The notes below the pieces were generated by a model. The model did no database searches and was not told where the DNA came from. It saw only the letters and a list, made by a program, of their open reading frames with translations. From Staphylotrichum longicolle (lineage: Eukaryota > Ascomycota > Sordariomycetes > Sordariales > Chaetomiaceae): 64,000 nt of DNA. Position numbers and translations under genes: made by a program. This document shows, in pieces, positions 12,370 through 23,500 of the stretch. The stretch spans positions 14,099,243 through 14,163,242 of the forward strand of contig JAHCVI010000001.1 in assembly GCA_019096155.1 (NCBI GenBank). Reading direction: 5' to 3'. Positions within the stretch are counted from its first letter, which is position 1, and each line of letters starts with the position of its first letter.

Positions 12370-13386
12370 TCAAATTTCGGCTTCCTGATGGCCGTGATGG
12401 CTTGGTTCATTGGCGGCGACGACCCACCAGTTGTCTCTCTCGTAGCCGCTGGAGACTACAACACCTCCCGCAGCCATCACGTCCTCTTCCAGCTCGCCCT
12501 GGCGGTAGAGGTGATAGTAACGCTGGAAAACGGGGTCGGTGTGACTGGGTGTTGCGCCTTCCGTGGGGGGCGTAAGTGGTCTCTCACCGCTCTTAGTAGC
12601 GGCGCTACCACCGGCAATGCCTTGGTCCTGGGTTACTTTTTTGGTCTTCTGCTTTTTCTGCTGGGACTTTAGTACCCAAGGCACCAACAGGTCTTGCTCT
12701 CCGGTCTCATCCCAGCCACGCCGGCTGTTGCCTTGCTCGAGCGCCCAGACGTAGACGAGGACCTGACCCCCGATCTGCCCAACCTCTCCCAGCTTGACAC
12801 ATCGCAGGAGTTGCCGGATCGCATCTTGCCGCCTTGCCTGCGTCGACATGTGGTGGATGACAGCTACGCAGATGGCGAAGTCTGCCGCACGTTCCCGGAA
12901 GGGCAGCGAGAGGCCGTCGGCCACGAGGACGTCGTTGGCCACGGCTGCGCCACTGGCTTCCCCTCCTGTTCCTGCTCCCGCCGCGTTACCATGCGGGCCC
13001 TGAAGCTGCTTGCAGCGGCTCCTGGCAAGCCCGATGAGCGAGGGGCTCCGATCGGAGCCCACCATGAAGACTCCTGGGTTCACGCCCAAATACTTGCCAT
13101 TCCCGCAACCCACATCGAACCCAACACCGCCAGCAGGCTGGGCGTGCAGGAATGACGCCACAGCAGGCCAAGGCTTATATCGGGTAGCCGAGAAGTGCGG
13201 TGCGATGGCCTCGTAGACACCATGGACGTGGGTGCGCTCATAAGCCTCGGCATCGGCCTCAGCCGCTGGTGGCTCTGTCCCCGTCTCGGCACCACCACCG
13301 GCGGCGGCGGCGGCAGTCAACTTGGCAACCGCATCAGCCGCGGACGAGGATGGAAGGGCCGATGGCGTGGTTGAGGGCGCGGGCAT
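12370..13386 (-). CDS. trm9: tRNA (carboxymethyluridine34) methyltransferase, Trm9 type
   Basis: SAM-dependent methyltransferase that completes mcm5U at the wobble position of tRNA, working with a Trm112-type partner. From the ATG at 13386 the protein has 338 residues. An Ala/Ser-rich N-terminus of about 48 residues is followed by ERTHVHGVYEAIAPHFSATR, the family signature, then SAM motif I (GFDVGCGNGKY, ~90-100). Later come the acidic motif (MVGSDRSPSLIGLA), motif IV/post-I (VADGLSLPFRERAADFAICV, then AVIHHMST), and LVYVWALEQ near the C-terminal third. A Gly/Ala-rich insertion follows motif II and a Lys-rich insertion follows VLKSQQ. The frame stays open upstream to about 13500 without an ATG (…SLASLKQDLTDPLPDR), so an extra 5' exon is possible. 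Yeast Trm9 is shorter, with most of the difference in the low-complexity parts. Confidence 0.88.
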   Translation of the reverse strand: MPAPSTTPSALPSSSAADAVAKLTAAAAAGGGAETGTEPPAAEADAEAYERTHVHGVYEAIAPHFSATRYKPWPAVASFLHAQPAGGVGFDVGCGNGKYLGVNPGVFMVGSDRSPSLIGLARSRCKQLQGPHGNAAGAGTGGEASGAAVANDVLVADGLSLPFRERAADFAICVAVIHHMSTQARRQDAIRQLLRCVKLGEVGQIGGQVLVYVWALEQGNSRRGWDETGEQDLLVPWVLKSQQKKQKTKKVTQDQGIAGGSAATKSGERPLTPPTEGATPSHTDPVFQRYYHLYRQGELEEDVMAAGGVVVSSGYERDNWWVVAANEPSHHGHQEAEI

Positions 13387-15065
13387 GAGTCCCAAAGTTG
13401 CGGCTGCCCGGTCAGGCAACGGGTCGGTGAGGTCCTGCTTCAAGGAGGCCAGACTTGGCGAGGCGAGCGTGGTGGTCAGACGACCACGTCCCTTGGACGA
13501 GGAGGAGTCTCAGCGAGGCGAGCGAATTCAGGGCGCAGAGACCTACCCACACCGCTGCGGTCCTCTCGATCCGGGCCGAGGAGGTGCGTGGAGGTGATCG
13601 GGTTCTTGTCAGGTTCCCTCTGGCAGTTTTCTTGACCGCCTATTCTCGAGTTAGCGCATGACAGGACGGGAGGGGGGCGTTGAGTTGTGGCAGGTGGGAG
13701 GAATAGACAAGGGGGGGTGCCACGACTTGCAGAAATGTACATGCACTAGGCATATGTCACACGTCGTTGTCTGTCAAAGGGTGCATGTGGGAATCCCAAA
13801 GATGCAAAGACAAGGGCTTGACAGGTCACCCTTGGTTGGGGATCCCCGAGACCGGTCCTCCCGCACCCAGCGCGGAGAGCGGAAGACGCGACACGGGACA
13901 TGATCATGCCAACTGGAGGGGCAACAAACGGTCCCGGGACTCTTGTTCGTGCATTTCCGGACGCACATAGGCAGCCAGACAGGGCTGGAGGCATGAACGG
14001 GTTGTGGAGAATAGGACAAAAACGCAGAAAACACAGAAAACGATGGGAGCAGGTGCCGCACCCACCTGGCCCAGCTTGGCTTACTCGGTCAGTCCGGGCT
14101 GCACGGGCGAGACACACAGATGTCGAGGCGATGGAAACTGGAGGCTTTTGTCCGAGTCAATCGATTCGGAGCTGGTGACCTGGTGTTGGGGTCGGGTCAC
14201 AGTTGCACTTTGAGGATGTTGAGTTGGGGGCGGAAACTGCGTCGGACGTTGTTTTTGGGATGAAATGGTGGGGCACACACCCCAACCCTCGCTCAACCTC
14301 CCTCAACCTCACCCAACGCTATGTTGAGGGAAGGAGCGAGGAGCTGTCGGTTTGCTCTTCTCTTGCGCACAAAACCAAAATGGCCGTCAAAGGAACTTGC
14401 AGATATCGATCGAATTCTCAACATACCCTACCCTACAGACGGTCCAGGCCGCTTTGCTTCCCTTTTCGCTCTTCTGCAGTCTCACCGCAGTCACCTCCAG
14501 AACTAAAGCACCCGAATGTCTCACATACACACCCGCGACATCATGATGCAATGCGGCTAGTAACTGTACGTACTGTTTCCTCCGATAGCAGGAACAGAAT
14601 CCCGGGAATCTGGGCGTATGAGGGCAGGCGGCTTGGCGGTTGTCATGCATGTGAAACCGGTCAGAGCGTGCCTGGATGCCCGACCCCGACAAGTCTACCT
14701 GACGGGTACTTTGCTGCAGTCCCCTCAACGGCCAGGCCCAAGCAGCCAGCTCTCTTCGGAGACGGCACGGGGTCAAGAAAAGAGAGGGAGCTGGCGGGCA
14801 GCACAGAACTCTGGTTGGTTGCCTCAACATCGAGTCACAAGCCTCCGAGCCCAAGGCCGTCATCCATTCACTGCCTTTGGTCATCTGAAACATTCAGGCA
14901 TGTCAGCCTCGCGGGCCGGCGAGATGGCATCCATCAAGCCGCCGAATTCGGCATTGCGACTGGCTAATCAGAAAACCCGACGGTAACAACACTTTCTCTG
15001 ACGGCAGCCTCGTCACAGCCCAACCCGTCCCCTCAGCCCACCATCGTACCATAACCACCACAGCC
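13387..15065. other. Intergenic: upstream of trm9, downstream of the xylose-dehydrogenase-like gene
   Basis: Apart from a possible 5' extension of trm9 (to about 13500), I see no gene. Frames such as 14203-14967 (plus) begin at a non-ATG codon and show no domain. Confidence 0.5.
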
Positions 15066-16365
15066 TCACCGCTTGCCCGTGTTCAGCGGGCTCTGGGCAT
15101 CAAACACATCAGTTGCGATGACCTCCGGGTACACGACCTCGCCCTGCCGCAGCGTCTCCTCCATGACCTCCATGATGACGACGCTCTCGCTCCACGGCAG
15201 CGACTTGCTCTCCTTGCTCCCATCGCGCAGGCAGCGCGCGCACTCGTCGGCCTCCCAGAACATGCCCTGGCCCCAGCCGTCCCTCTCGGCGTCCTTGGGG
15301 ATCGGGCAGTCGACCACGTCGACTTTTCCGTCCTTCTTGATGACCTTGTACTGCAGCGGGCAATACGCAGGGCCGATGACCTGGATCTCGCCCTCAGACC
15401 CCTGGATGCGGATGGCAGCCCCGCTGCTGCCCTGCCCGTCCACGTCGCTGGCCACGCGGAGCGACGTCAGCGCGATGCCGTGGCTCTTGTGCTGCGGGAA
15501 CTGCACAATGATGCTGGTCGTCTCGTCGGCGCCCGTGTGGTACTTGTTGACGGCCGCCACGACCTTGGGGCTCTCCTTCTGCTCCTCGGGCTGCACGTGG
15601 TAGAGCGTCTGGAAGACCCACGTCAGCGCGTAGATGCCGAGATCCAGGAGGGCGCCGCCGGCCAGGTCGGGGTTGACCATGCGGTTCGAGTCAGGGAAGT
15701 CGACCTTGCCGTCGGGCGCGTCCCTGCCGACAGACAGATCGGCTGTTGAGCGCAGTGTCAGCATGGCGCAACATCATGAGGAATGGACAGCCAGTCACTC
15801 ACCAATGGTGCGGTAGACGTTGCCGATAGCCCCCGAAGAGATCAGATCCCTCACCTGGATGCTGAGAGGGAAGTAGCGGGTCCACACGGCCTCCATGAAG
15901 AAGACACCCTTGGCGCGAGCCGTCTCGACAAGCTTGCGAGCCTGCGCTGCGTTCACCGTCAGCGCCTTCTCGCAGAGCACGTTCTTGCCAGCCTCGAGGG
16001 CGAGCATGGCGTTCTGGAAATGATGGCTATGCGGCGTGGCGACGTAGATGATGTCGATATCGGGATCGGCCACCAGCTCATGGTACGAGCCATAGGCTTT
16101 GGCGGAGTCCGGCGCCTTCACCTTGGTGAGGAACTCGACGGCCCTGTCCTTGGAGCTGGACGAGGCAGCGGCCGCGACCTCGTGGCGCACGTCGTGCACA
16201 TCGCGGACGGCGGGGTTGGCTAGAAGATCCTTGGTGAAGACTGTCGCACAATGAGAGTGAGCGTGGGCTGCGAGAAGTGATAAGGAAGGGAGCTCATTCA
16301 CCCTCTGCAATCCACCCCGTCGCCATGATACCCCACCTCACTGTGTACGGAGTTGACGACGCCAT
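15066..16365 (-). CDS. NADP-dependent D-xylose dehydrogenase-like oxidoreductase (Gfo/Idh/MocA family)
   Basis: Predicted cytosolic NAD(P)-dependent sugar dehydrogenase, oxidising an aldose such as D-xylose to the lactone; the trans-dihydrodiol dehydrogenase subfamily is the alternative. Three exons: 16302-16365, 15803-16240 and 15066-15742, with introns of 61 bp (16241-16301) and 60 bp (15743-15802), all splicing in phase, 392 residues. N-terminal Rossmann segment: VRWGIMATGWIAEVFTKDLL (residues ~9-28). Family catalytic/cofactor segment: DIIYVATPHSHHFQNAMLAL followed by GKNVLCEKALTVNAAQA, the classical EK(A/P) motif. The C-terminal Gfo/Idh domain begins after VWTRYFPLS and includes GGALLDLGIYALTWVFQTLY. 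It faces the aldo/keto reductase gene across a 646-bp divergent promoter. Substrate is inferred from family. Confidence 0.88.
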
Positions 16366-17011
16366 GGCTGTGGTTTTGCACGTAAGGCTTGATTTGCTAA
16401 GCTTCTCTGGCCACGGATTACTAAACTTGACGAGCAGAAATAGCGAGATTCTTGGTTCGCATCAACGTGCCGGCGCAGGCCTCTTAAGCCCGAGAGCAAC
16501 TCCCTCTCGTCCCGCCATCTTCCCCTCCATCAATGGGTCTCATGGCGGGGCAGCGACGGCGTTGCGGGTAAATCGCCGAAACAGCGCCATCCAGGCGGGA
16601 GCAGCCCCTGAAGCCCTCAGCTCTTTCCGGGCTAAAACAGCTTGGTATGGGTCGGTTCCAGCGACTTCAGCGAATGAGACGGCGCCGAGACCGCGCCCAG
16701 GATCGCCCTGGCTCGTCTGAAGTGACCCCGGGAAGAGCTCCCCCGGGACTGATTGGCAACGTTGCATGGGTTCCACGACGTCATTCGTCTGCGACGCAAC
16801 GCTCTACACAGTATTCAGCTCGAGAGGTGAATATCTACAAGTCTAAATGGCCCTACCATTGTAGGTAAAGCGTACAGGGCGGTCACTAACACCACCAGCT
16901 CACGTCTGCCAGTTGATGTAACCTCTGACCTTGCCGGTGGAATGAAGCCCCAACAAGCACCTCCCTGAACAGCACGAGCTTCCCCTCACCCCACACGCCC
17001 CCAAGCCACCA
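16366..17011. promoter_or_regulatory. Divergent promoter between two oxidoreductase genes
   Basis: 646 bp separate the two start codons (16365 minus, 17012 plus) with no ORF of its own that looks coding. Any shared element would co-regulate the xylose-dehydrogenase-like and aldo/keto reductase genes. No specific binding site is claimed. Confidence 0.5.
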
Positions 17012-18222
17012 ATGGACTGCATGCTCCGCAGGGGACGGGCACTTCTGACTTCAACCGGCCGACTAGCACCGGACCTCACCCTCTCCACTCAGCACCAGAC
17101 TATAGCACGCCCGGCCTATCGCATCCGGTGCAAGTCCATCTCACACACGCACAGCAACATGGCCGCCTCCGAGCCCACCGCGGCCATGCCGCCCATGATG
17201 TACGGCACCGCGTGGAAGAAGGAACGCACCGCCGACCTCGTCTACGAGGCCATCAAGGCCGGCTTCCGGGGCATCGACACCGCCGCCATGAAGAAACACT
17301 ACGACGAAGCCCTCACCGGCGAGGGCATCCGCCGCGCCATCCGCGAGGGCCTCGTCTCACGCAAAGATCTCTTCGTAAGCCCCCCTCCATCCACCCACCC
17401 CAACCAACTATCTCGTCCTTAACTAACCCCCACCCCCTTTTTCCCTTTCCCCCCCTTCAAAAGATCCAAACAAAATTCACCCCCCTCGACCTCACCTCCC
17501 CGCACAACCCCTCCGACCCCATCCCCACCCAAATCCACACCTCCATCCGCTCCTCCCTCACCAACCTCTCCCCGCGTTCCTCCTCCTCCTCCTCAACCCC
17601 AGAAGAGGAAGAATACATCGACGCCCTCATCCTGCACTCCCCCTTCCCCTCCATCCCGCAGACCCTCGAGGCCCTCGCCGCCCTACAGTCCTACCTGCCC
17701 TCCTCGCCCGACCCGGCGCGCCGCGGTAAGGTCCGCCGTCTGGGCATCTCCAACGTGCCCTCGCTCGCCGTCCTGCAGATCCTCGAGTCGCAGCTGCCCG
17801 GCGCGGTCACCATCGTGCAGAACCGCTTCCGCGCCGCGGAGCGGAGCTGGGACCGCGAGATTCGCGCGTGGTGTCGCGCGGCGCGGGAGCGGGAGCGGGA
17901 GGGCGGCGGGGCGCAGGGGGTGGTGTATCAGGGGTTTTGGACGCTGACGGGTAATATCAGCACGTGGCAGCAGCAGCAGCAGCAGCAGGGAGGGGGGTTT
18001 GTGGCGGAGCTGGCGAGAGGTGCCGGGGTCGAGTTGGCCGAGGCGTGGTATGCGCTCGTGATGGAGGCCGGGGTGGTGGTGTTGAACGGGACGGGGGATC
18101 GGGACCATATGAGGGGCGACTTGGCGGTTAGGGGGAGAATGGCGGAGTGGAGGGCGACGGAGGAGGGGAGCAGGGTGTGGGAGAGGTGTTGGGGGGCGTT
18201 TAAGCAGTTGATTGATGGGTAA
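17012..18222 (+). CDS. Aldo/keto reductase family oxidoreductase with possible mitochondrial presequence
   Basis: NADP-dependent (alpha/beta)8-barrel reductase. Exons 17012-17374 and 17464-18222 with an 89-bp intron (GTAAGC...AAAAG), 373 residues. The first ~49 residues (MDCMLRRGRALLTSTGRLAP…) are Arg/Ser/Thr-rich and lack acids apart from two Asp, like a mitochondrial targeting peptide; ATG 17159 (MAASEPTAAMPP) would give a cytosolic form. The four AKR catalytic residues are all visible: Asp in FRGIDTA, Tyr in MKKHYDEAL, Lys in IQTKF, His in LILHSPF. RRLGISNVPSLAVLQILE and IVQNRFR match the family strands that follow. There is a Ser/Glu-rich insert before the His strand and a seven-Gln run (~17969-17989). 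Substrate unknown. Confidence 0.85.
17969..17989 (+). repeat. CAG trinucleotide repeat encoding poly-Gln
   Basis: Seven tandem CAG codons inside the aldo/keto reductase gene (TWQQQQQQQGGG) in a surface-loop-like, Gly-rich context. It is likely length-polymorphic. Confidence 0.85.
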
Positions 18223-19241
18223 AGGATGAGAGGGGAGAATCTGGGTGGTGGTTGGTGAGCCGCTTTTACTCTGGAATCGGCTCACAGCCATTCAAAAAAA
18301 AAAAAGCCGAGTCTACGGATGGCTCGGCTTCCGAGTGCCATACACAGGTCGTTACAGCTGTAAAGATTGTCGAGTCTACAAGGACTGGTGAATAGGTATG
18401 ACGCCAAGTTACGGGTACAACACAACAATAAGAAGTCTGCCTGGCGTCTGCTCGGGGTTTCTTAATGCCAGACAACGATAACAACATCTGTCTGATACCG
18501 GAGCAAGGCGCCAGGCGGCGCAACATCTCGGTCCTTCCAGCGGAGTCTTTCGACATCGGACTGACATGTAGGTACCATGGCCTGAGCAAGTTCAACTCAT
18601 CCGACCTCGACCTCTGATGCAGATTCGGGAATGACCTTGAAGGTACTGGCCTCAAATAAACTCGCGTTACTAGGGAGCTGTACAGAACACGGCCCAAGTC
18701 GATGCCGCTCCTTGTGATAACGCGGGGGTTGGGGAGCCGGCCTGCCTTGATTCCGTCCCTAGGTTCCGTCCCTCGTCCATACATCCACGTGGCTCGATGG
18801 CATGCAGTGAAACAGTCACATAAAGAACACAGCATATTGCAAAAGCCGCAAGACCGTTTTGTTTGTTTCCGTTCGTAGCTCGTAAGTCTAACCGTGACCA
18901 TCTAGATGATCGTGTGCCATATCCCGTTCCGCACCGATCCAGGCCCAGTGTCCCCCGTGCCGTTGCCAAGTCCATATGCCATAACCATTCCCCCTAAAGT
19001 TGTACAAGAACGTCAAGAGTCATCACTGCTCGAGGGCAGGAAACGAGTGAGAGAAGTGGAAGTCGTCAAGTATGTACAGGTGAAGGGAAGTGAAGCCAAT
19101 GGCCCAAGTTTTTCGGTCAAGCATATCTTGTTCTTCCGGTTAACCAGAGACGGATAATACCTGCCAGAACATAGCCATGAAATGTGTCTTGTAGAATCGA
19201 AAATGTTGCAGTGAATAAAAAAAAATGACCCAGAGAACTGC
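18223..19241. other. Convergent 3' region between the aldo/keto reductase and GH128 genes
   Basis: The 3' ends of two genes face each other. A 14-nt A run at about 18294-18307 and an AATAAAAAAAAA sequence near 19214 (which may serve either 3' end) are present. No coding region is supported. Confidence 0.55.
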
Positions 19242-20525
19242 TTAGGCGCCAAAGGCGAAAGTGTTGCCGTAGGTGCTCACTGAGTTGCCCTTGACCAGGT
19301 GGCCGTCCGACACCATAAAGTACGAGTACCGGTCGACGAAGGAATAGGTCGCGTTGTGCTCAATCTGGTCAATGACCACCTCGAGCTGCGAGTTGATCTC
19401 GTCGTCGGAGCCGTCAAATGCAAACTCGGTGATCCAGACGGGCTTGTTGAACGCCGCGTGAACATTGCGCAGGTGGGCGAGGAAAGTGTTGGTGTCGACA
19501 CCGTAGATGTGGATGTTAACAAAATCCACGGCGCACTTGTCACCACAGGCATCAAACCACTGCTTCAGCCACCCGATACCTTGGTGGGAAGCGCCGCTGT
19601 TGGTGATGGCCGGAGACCCGATGAGTGCCTTGCCCGAGAAGGGATTCATGAGCTCAATGTGCTTCTGGGCAGCAACCTGCGGCGACAGATTGGCCTGAGC
19701 ATCCAGATCGGGCTCGTTGAAGCTGAACAGGCACTTGGATCCAGCGTCGATGGCCTTCTGGGCGTTGCCGGGCCACGTCTGGGCAAAGTCGAGCTTGAGG
19801 CCCCACAGCATGGGGCAGAACTCGAGGTTGGTGCCCGAGTCGTCGTACTGACCCCAGTTGTAAGCCCACGAGACCTTGGTTCCAGAGCTGAGGAAGCGAG
19901 ACAAGAGCTGCGGGTTGTTGTATGCAAGGCCACGCTTGGCGCTACCTCCAGTGTTTCCACTGCTACCACCATTGTTGTTGTTGCTACCGCCGCTCTGGCT
20001 GCTACCATTGCCCTCTTGGGCAGGGGCAGGAGGCGTGGTAGGTTGGGCAGTTGTCGAGGGCGCAGGCGGCGCGGGAGCCGGCGTATTGACGACCTCGGGC
20101 ACGCTGCTCGACACGGGCACAGCCTCGGCCGCCGGCGGAGTGTTCTGCTCGGGGGCAGCGGTGGTCACGGCAACGATGGTAGTGGGATCGGCCGGGGTGG
20201 GTGCCGGAGGCGCAGGAGCCGAGCTGGCGATGCTCTCGGAGGTGCTCTCAGAGGTGCTCTGCGAGGTGCTCTGCGAGGTGCTCTGCGAGGAGCTCTTGAG
20301 GGTCGGCCGAGACTTGTACTTGCGAGAGTGCGAGTAAAAAGTTCTGGCACTGGTGCTCGTCTCGCCCTCGGTGATGGTGACGGTAACCCAGTCGGTGACG
20401 GTCACCAGCTCAGTGACAAGAGCCTTCTTTTGGTGGGCATGCTGCAGGCCATGATGGTGGGGGCCAGCGATGGCCTGGCCAACAAGGCTGGCAGCAGCCA
20501 GTGCGACAAGAGTCTTGGAGTACAT
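19242..20525 (-). CDS. Secreted GH128-type glycoside hydrolase (Asl1-like, beta-1,3-glucanase)
   Basis: Extracellular or cell-wall enzyme acting on beta-1,3-glucan. Single exon, 427 residues. Signal peptide MYSKTLVALAAASLVGQAIAG, then a His-rich patch. About 150 residues of Ser/Thr/Pro/Ala linker follow, including QSTS/ESTS repeats and a Gly/Asn-rich spacer (SNNNNGGSSGN), likely heavily O-glycosylated. The catalytic (beta/alpha)8 domain starts at KRGLAYNNPQLLSRF (~200). Family landmarks are visible: VSWAYNWGQ, the acid/base Glu in FSFNEPDL, VDFVNIHIYG, and the nucleophile Glu in VWITEFAFDG. The C-terminus (VSTYGNTFAFGA) has no GPI signal. The long plus-strand frame opposite (19299-20603) is a codon-bias shadow. 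Domain assignment is strong; exact substrate preference is inferred. Confidence 0.92.
   Translation of the reverse strand: MYSKTLVALAAASLVGQAIAGPHHHGLQHAHQKKALVTELVTVTDWVTVTITEGETSTSARTFYSHSRKYKSRPTLKSSSQSTSQSTSQSTSESTSESIASSAPAPPAPTPADPTTIVAVTTAAPEQNTPPAAEAVPVSSSVPEVVNTPAPAPPAPSTTAQPTTPPAPAQEGNGSSQSGGSNNNNGGSSGNTGGSAKRGLAYNNPQLLSRFLSSGTKVSWAYNWGQYDDSGTNLEFCPMLWGLKLDFAQTWPGNAQKAIDAGSKCLFSFNEPDLDAQANLSPQVAAQKHIELMNPFSGKALIGSPAITNSGASHQGIGWLKQWFDACGDKCAVDFVNIHIYGVDTNTFLAHLRNVHAAFNKPVWITEFAFDGSDDEINSQLEVVIDQIEHNATYSFVDRYSYFMVSDGHLVKGNSVSTYGNTFAFGA
20232..20292 (-). repeat. 12-bp tandem repeat in the GH128 linker
   Basis: About five near-identical 12-bp units (plus strand GAGGTGCTCTGC and variants) encode the linker repeats STSQ/STSE. 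This is typical of cell-wall protein linkers that expand by slippage. Confidence 0.8.
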
Positions 20526-23500
20526 CGTGATGATGTTTGGGGCGAAGTCCTAAAAGCTGAACTGATTCAGAGGATGTCGCAGGAAAACCGATGCGGTTCT
20601 TAGAGTCGTGATGAAGGAATGATGACTCGGGAGGATGTTGGGTCCTGGTTTTCTATCTCTTTGTTTGTCTCGGTGACTTGGAAAGGTCGCGATTGTTGGA
20701 AGGAGGGCGACAATGCGACAATGTGACAATATGGCCAGCACGACAAGTCGTGAAAGGAATGAAAGGGCGTATCGTTGGATACGTGCCGGGTGCTCCAGGC
20801 CACTGGGGAAATGAAGGTGAAGTTGAGAAACCGAGTTGGCGTAACGGTGGGAGATGTCGCTGTCTGTCAAAGACGCAGAGGGAATGATGCGAATCTGAAA
20901 GGGTTGAGTGGAACAGCAACCTCAGCCGTGACCACAGAAGGCGCCAAAGGTCGGTTTTGTACGACGGTCGAAGCTCGCGACCAGCCAAGGGAGTGAAGTA
21001 AACACCAAAGTCGGTGGGAACTGAAAGGAACGGAAAAGCCCGAGACGGTGGGTGAGGTGGAAGGAGGACCTGGAAACCGGCGGGATCAAGAGCGAGGGGA
21101 GGGGAATATACGAGACTCGAAGTGGAAGGCGCAGGGGTGCTCGAGGGGGTTGCTCTCGCCCGGGAAGGAATGAACGGGCTGGTCTGGGCAGGATGATCGA
21201 CAGGGGGGTACCTGACGGCGGGGTTCTGGACCAACGTAGGACGAAGTCGGTTCTTTCGGCGCGCAGGAACGAATCCACTGTGACTGTGTGTGCCTGGGCC
21301 GCATTTGCCGAAGGAGGGCTTCATATATTTTCACAGAAATACACAACAGCACAGAGACACAGTCATATCCCTTGCTGTGAACTGCAGGTCCCTGGCGCTG
21401 CACTCCTAAGTTTGGATGACATGTCAAGCTGTGCCTCCAGCTCCCTCTTCTGCCTCAGGGGAAACATTTCGGGGGCCATTGGGCGGCAGAGGGAGAGCCA
21501 GCCGCCCAGGAGGTCAGGGGCCAGGAACAGAGACCCCATCGTCCCAGCTCCGCAGCGCTGAGTGAGAGCACGACCCTCATGAGGGTGGGGAGGAGTTCGG
21601 ACGACGCAGGGCCCACAGTCAGCCGAATCAACCCCAGCACGTTCCACCACATGGCCTAAACAAGCGACCTGGGCTCCTGTGAACGTGGTTCCGAGAGCAC
21701 AATTTTTAGGCGAACTGCTCATCACCTTGGCCATCATGGTTCCAGGTTCTTGCGTGAGCAGAAACGAAACCAATCGTCAGACAATAGCGCTGAAGCAGCT
21801 GCCGCCTGGTGGGGCGTTCAGACGCCGTTGATTGCCCGGCGGTTCGACCAACGTGGCGGGCTTGCGACAGCTTCGGCCCCACTGGTATCCACCTCCAAAG
21901 GGTCTCGCCAATCGTGAGCAGCTCCGAGATGCAGGTACAAACCTTCCGACGGCAAAACAGGGCTCGCGGCTGCAGGAACGAGGCAGTTTATCGCGCACAA
22001 TCCAAGAAAAAAAGAAGGAATTGTCTGCCCGGTAAGCTCGCCGTCACATCTGCCCAGGTCGGAGACCCCTCCGCAGCCCCGACCGCACGGGGTTTCTCCG
22101 ACGGAGTGCTTCCAGCTTGGGCTCGTACCCCCCCGCATCACACCAATCCGCTGCCATGTGCCATCCTGAAACACCGTCTCGGGAGGGGAGCTCCCCCCGC
22201 GCGAGTGGCAAGTCGTGGAACCGCGCGCAATCATCGAGGTCGTCGTTCGTCGTCTCATCTCGACTCGCCTTCTCCCAAACACAACATCGGACAACCCCGC
22301 ACTGCGCTTCTATCACTCTCGTCCCAACCCCCGCGTTCATCCCAACACTCTCTGCCCTATGGATATCACAACGTCTTGGCTCCGATTGACGTGGATCCAG
22401 TTTGCGGTTGACACCTCGCAAGCGAAATTGCATCCGCCGCCACGGGGCGTCGGAACACGTTGGCCCCTGTCTGAGATTCAAATCCAGAATGCTTGATTTT
22501 TTTTTTTTCCGAGGCTGAACTAGCGTCGTCGATCTGGAAGCCGAGACCAGGTTTCCGGGAGAAAACGACTGCTTTGAGATGCTGACCATCCCGTTTTGTG
22601 GAAGGTTCGAGCAAACTCATCCTGGCAGCGCCGTGGAGAATTGACACCTGGGCAGCTGCAGAGCTGAAAGCGGCAAGGTTGAAGGCTTCCGCCCTGATAG
22701 TTGTTTGGGCCCGCGATGCGTCGAGTTGATCTGCCTGTTGGTGGCGTTCTTTCTTTCATTCCAGCCCCTCTGGACTGCCTTGTTTTTTGACCTCCGTGCA
22801 CCAAGTCTTTAGTTGTCTCTCTTCCAAGCCCACGGTCTTGAAAGACACGAGTGCTGGCTTGGGTCATGACATGTGTTTCTCGAAATGGCTCAACTCAAGC
22901 AAGTGCTTCCATCTGGTCTCAGACAGTACGAGGTTGAACGCACAAGCCACTGCGAGCCATACAAGGAAAACGAGTTGGATTCGTAAGCGCCAGGGGGACC
23001 ACCACAGCCACGGCGTTTCTTGGGACAGTCGTTTGTTTCAGTGCTTCTTTCTGAGATCAAATCAGCCAAATGCGGTCACCACACGACCTAAAAGTGGTTT
23101 CTTTTGCCCAAACTTGGCGTTGGCCCGCGGACCTCTGGCCTGTGTGTGCCGAGACACCCGGGAGACGAGCTGCTGGTCCATGCCACGCAGGTTTCTGGAC
23201 GACACGGTCGTTGCCATGATGTTGTCTCGTCTCTTTTTCTTTGTTGGCTTGCGCCCTGCAGACGAGGTGACTGTGATCTCACCTCGGTTCAATGCGTCTC
23301 GGTGCCGAACAACAGTTTGCACTCGCCTCTCATAACAATTGATGCGTACCAAATTGGCACCCAGGCTTCAAGTAGCCTGCCGCCTTGGTTTTCGCGCCAT
23401 GGTTCGCGGACGTTGGTTGCACCAGCAATACCCATGTGGAGCGTTTCTGCGTATGTAGGTAGGCATGTTGAGCCGCAGCGATCATGGATGTTCCCCGACA

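Noticed and set aside
14203..14967. 254-codon plus-strand frame
   Set aside because: Begins at TTG, no domain, overlapping minus frame of comparable length.
19299..20603. 434-codon plus-strand open frame
   Set aside because: Exactly opposite the GH128 gene; Arg/Gly/Leu composition is the reverse reading of GC-rich codons and has no domain.
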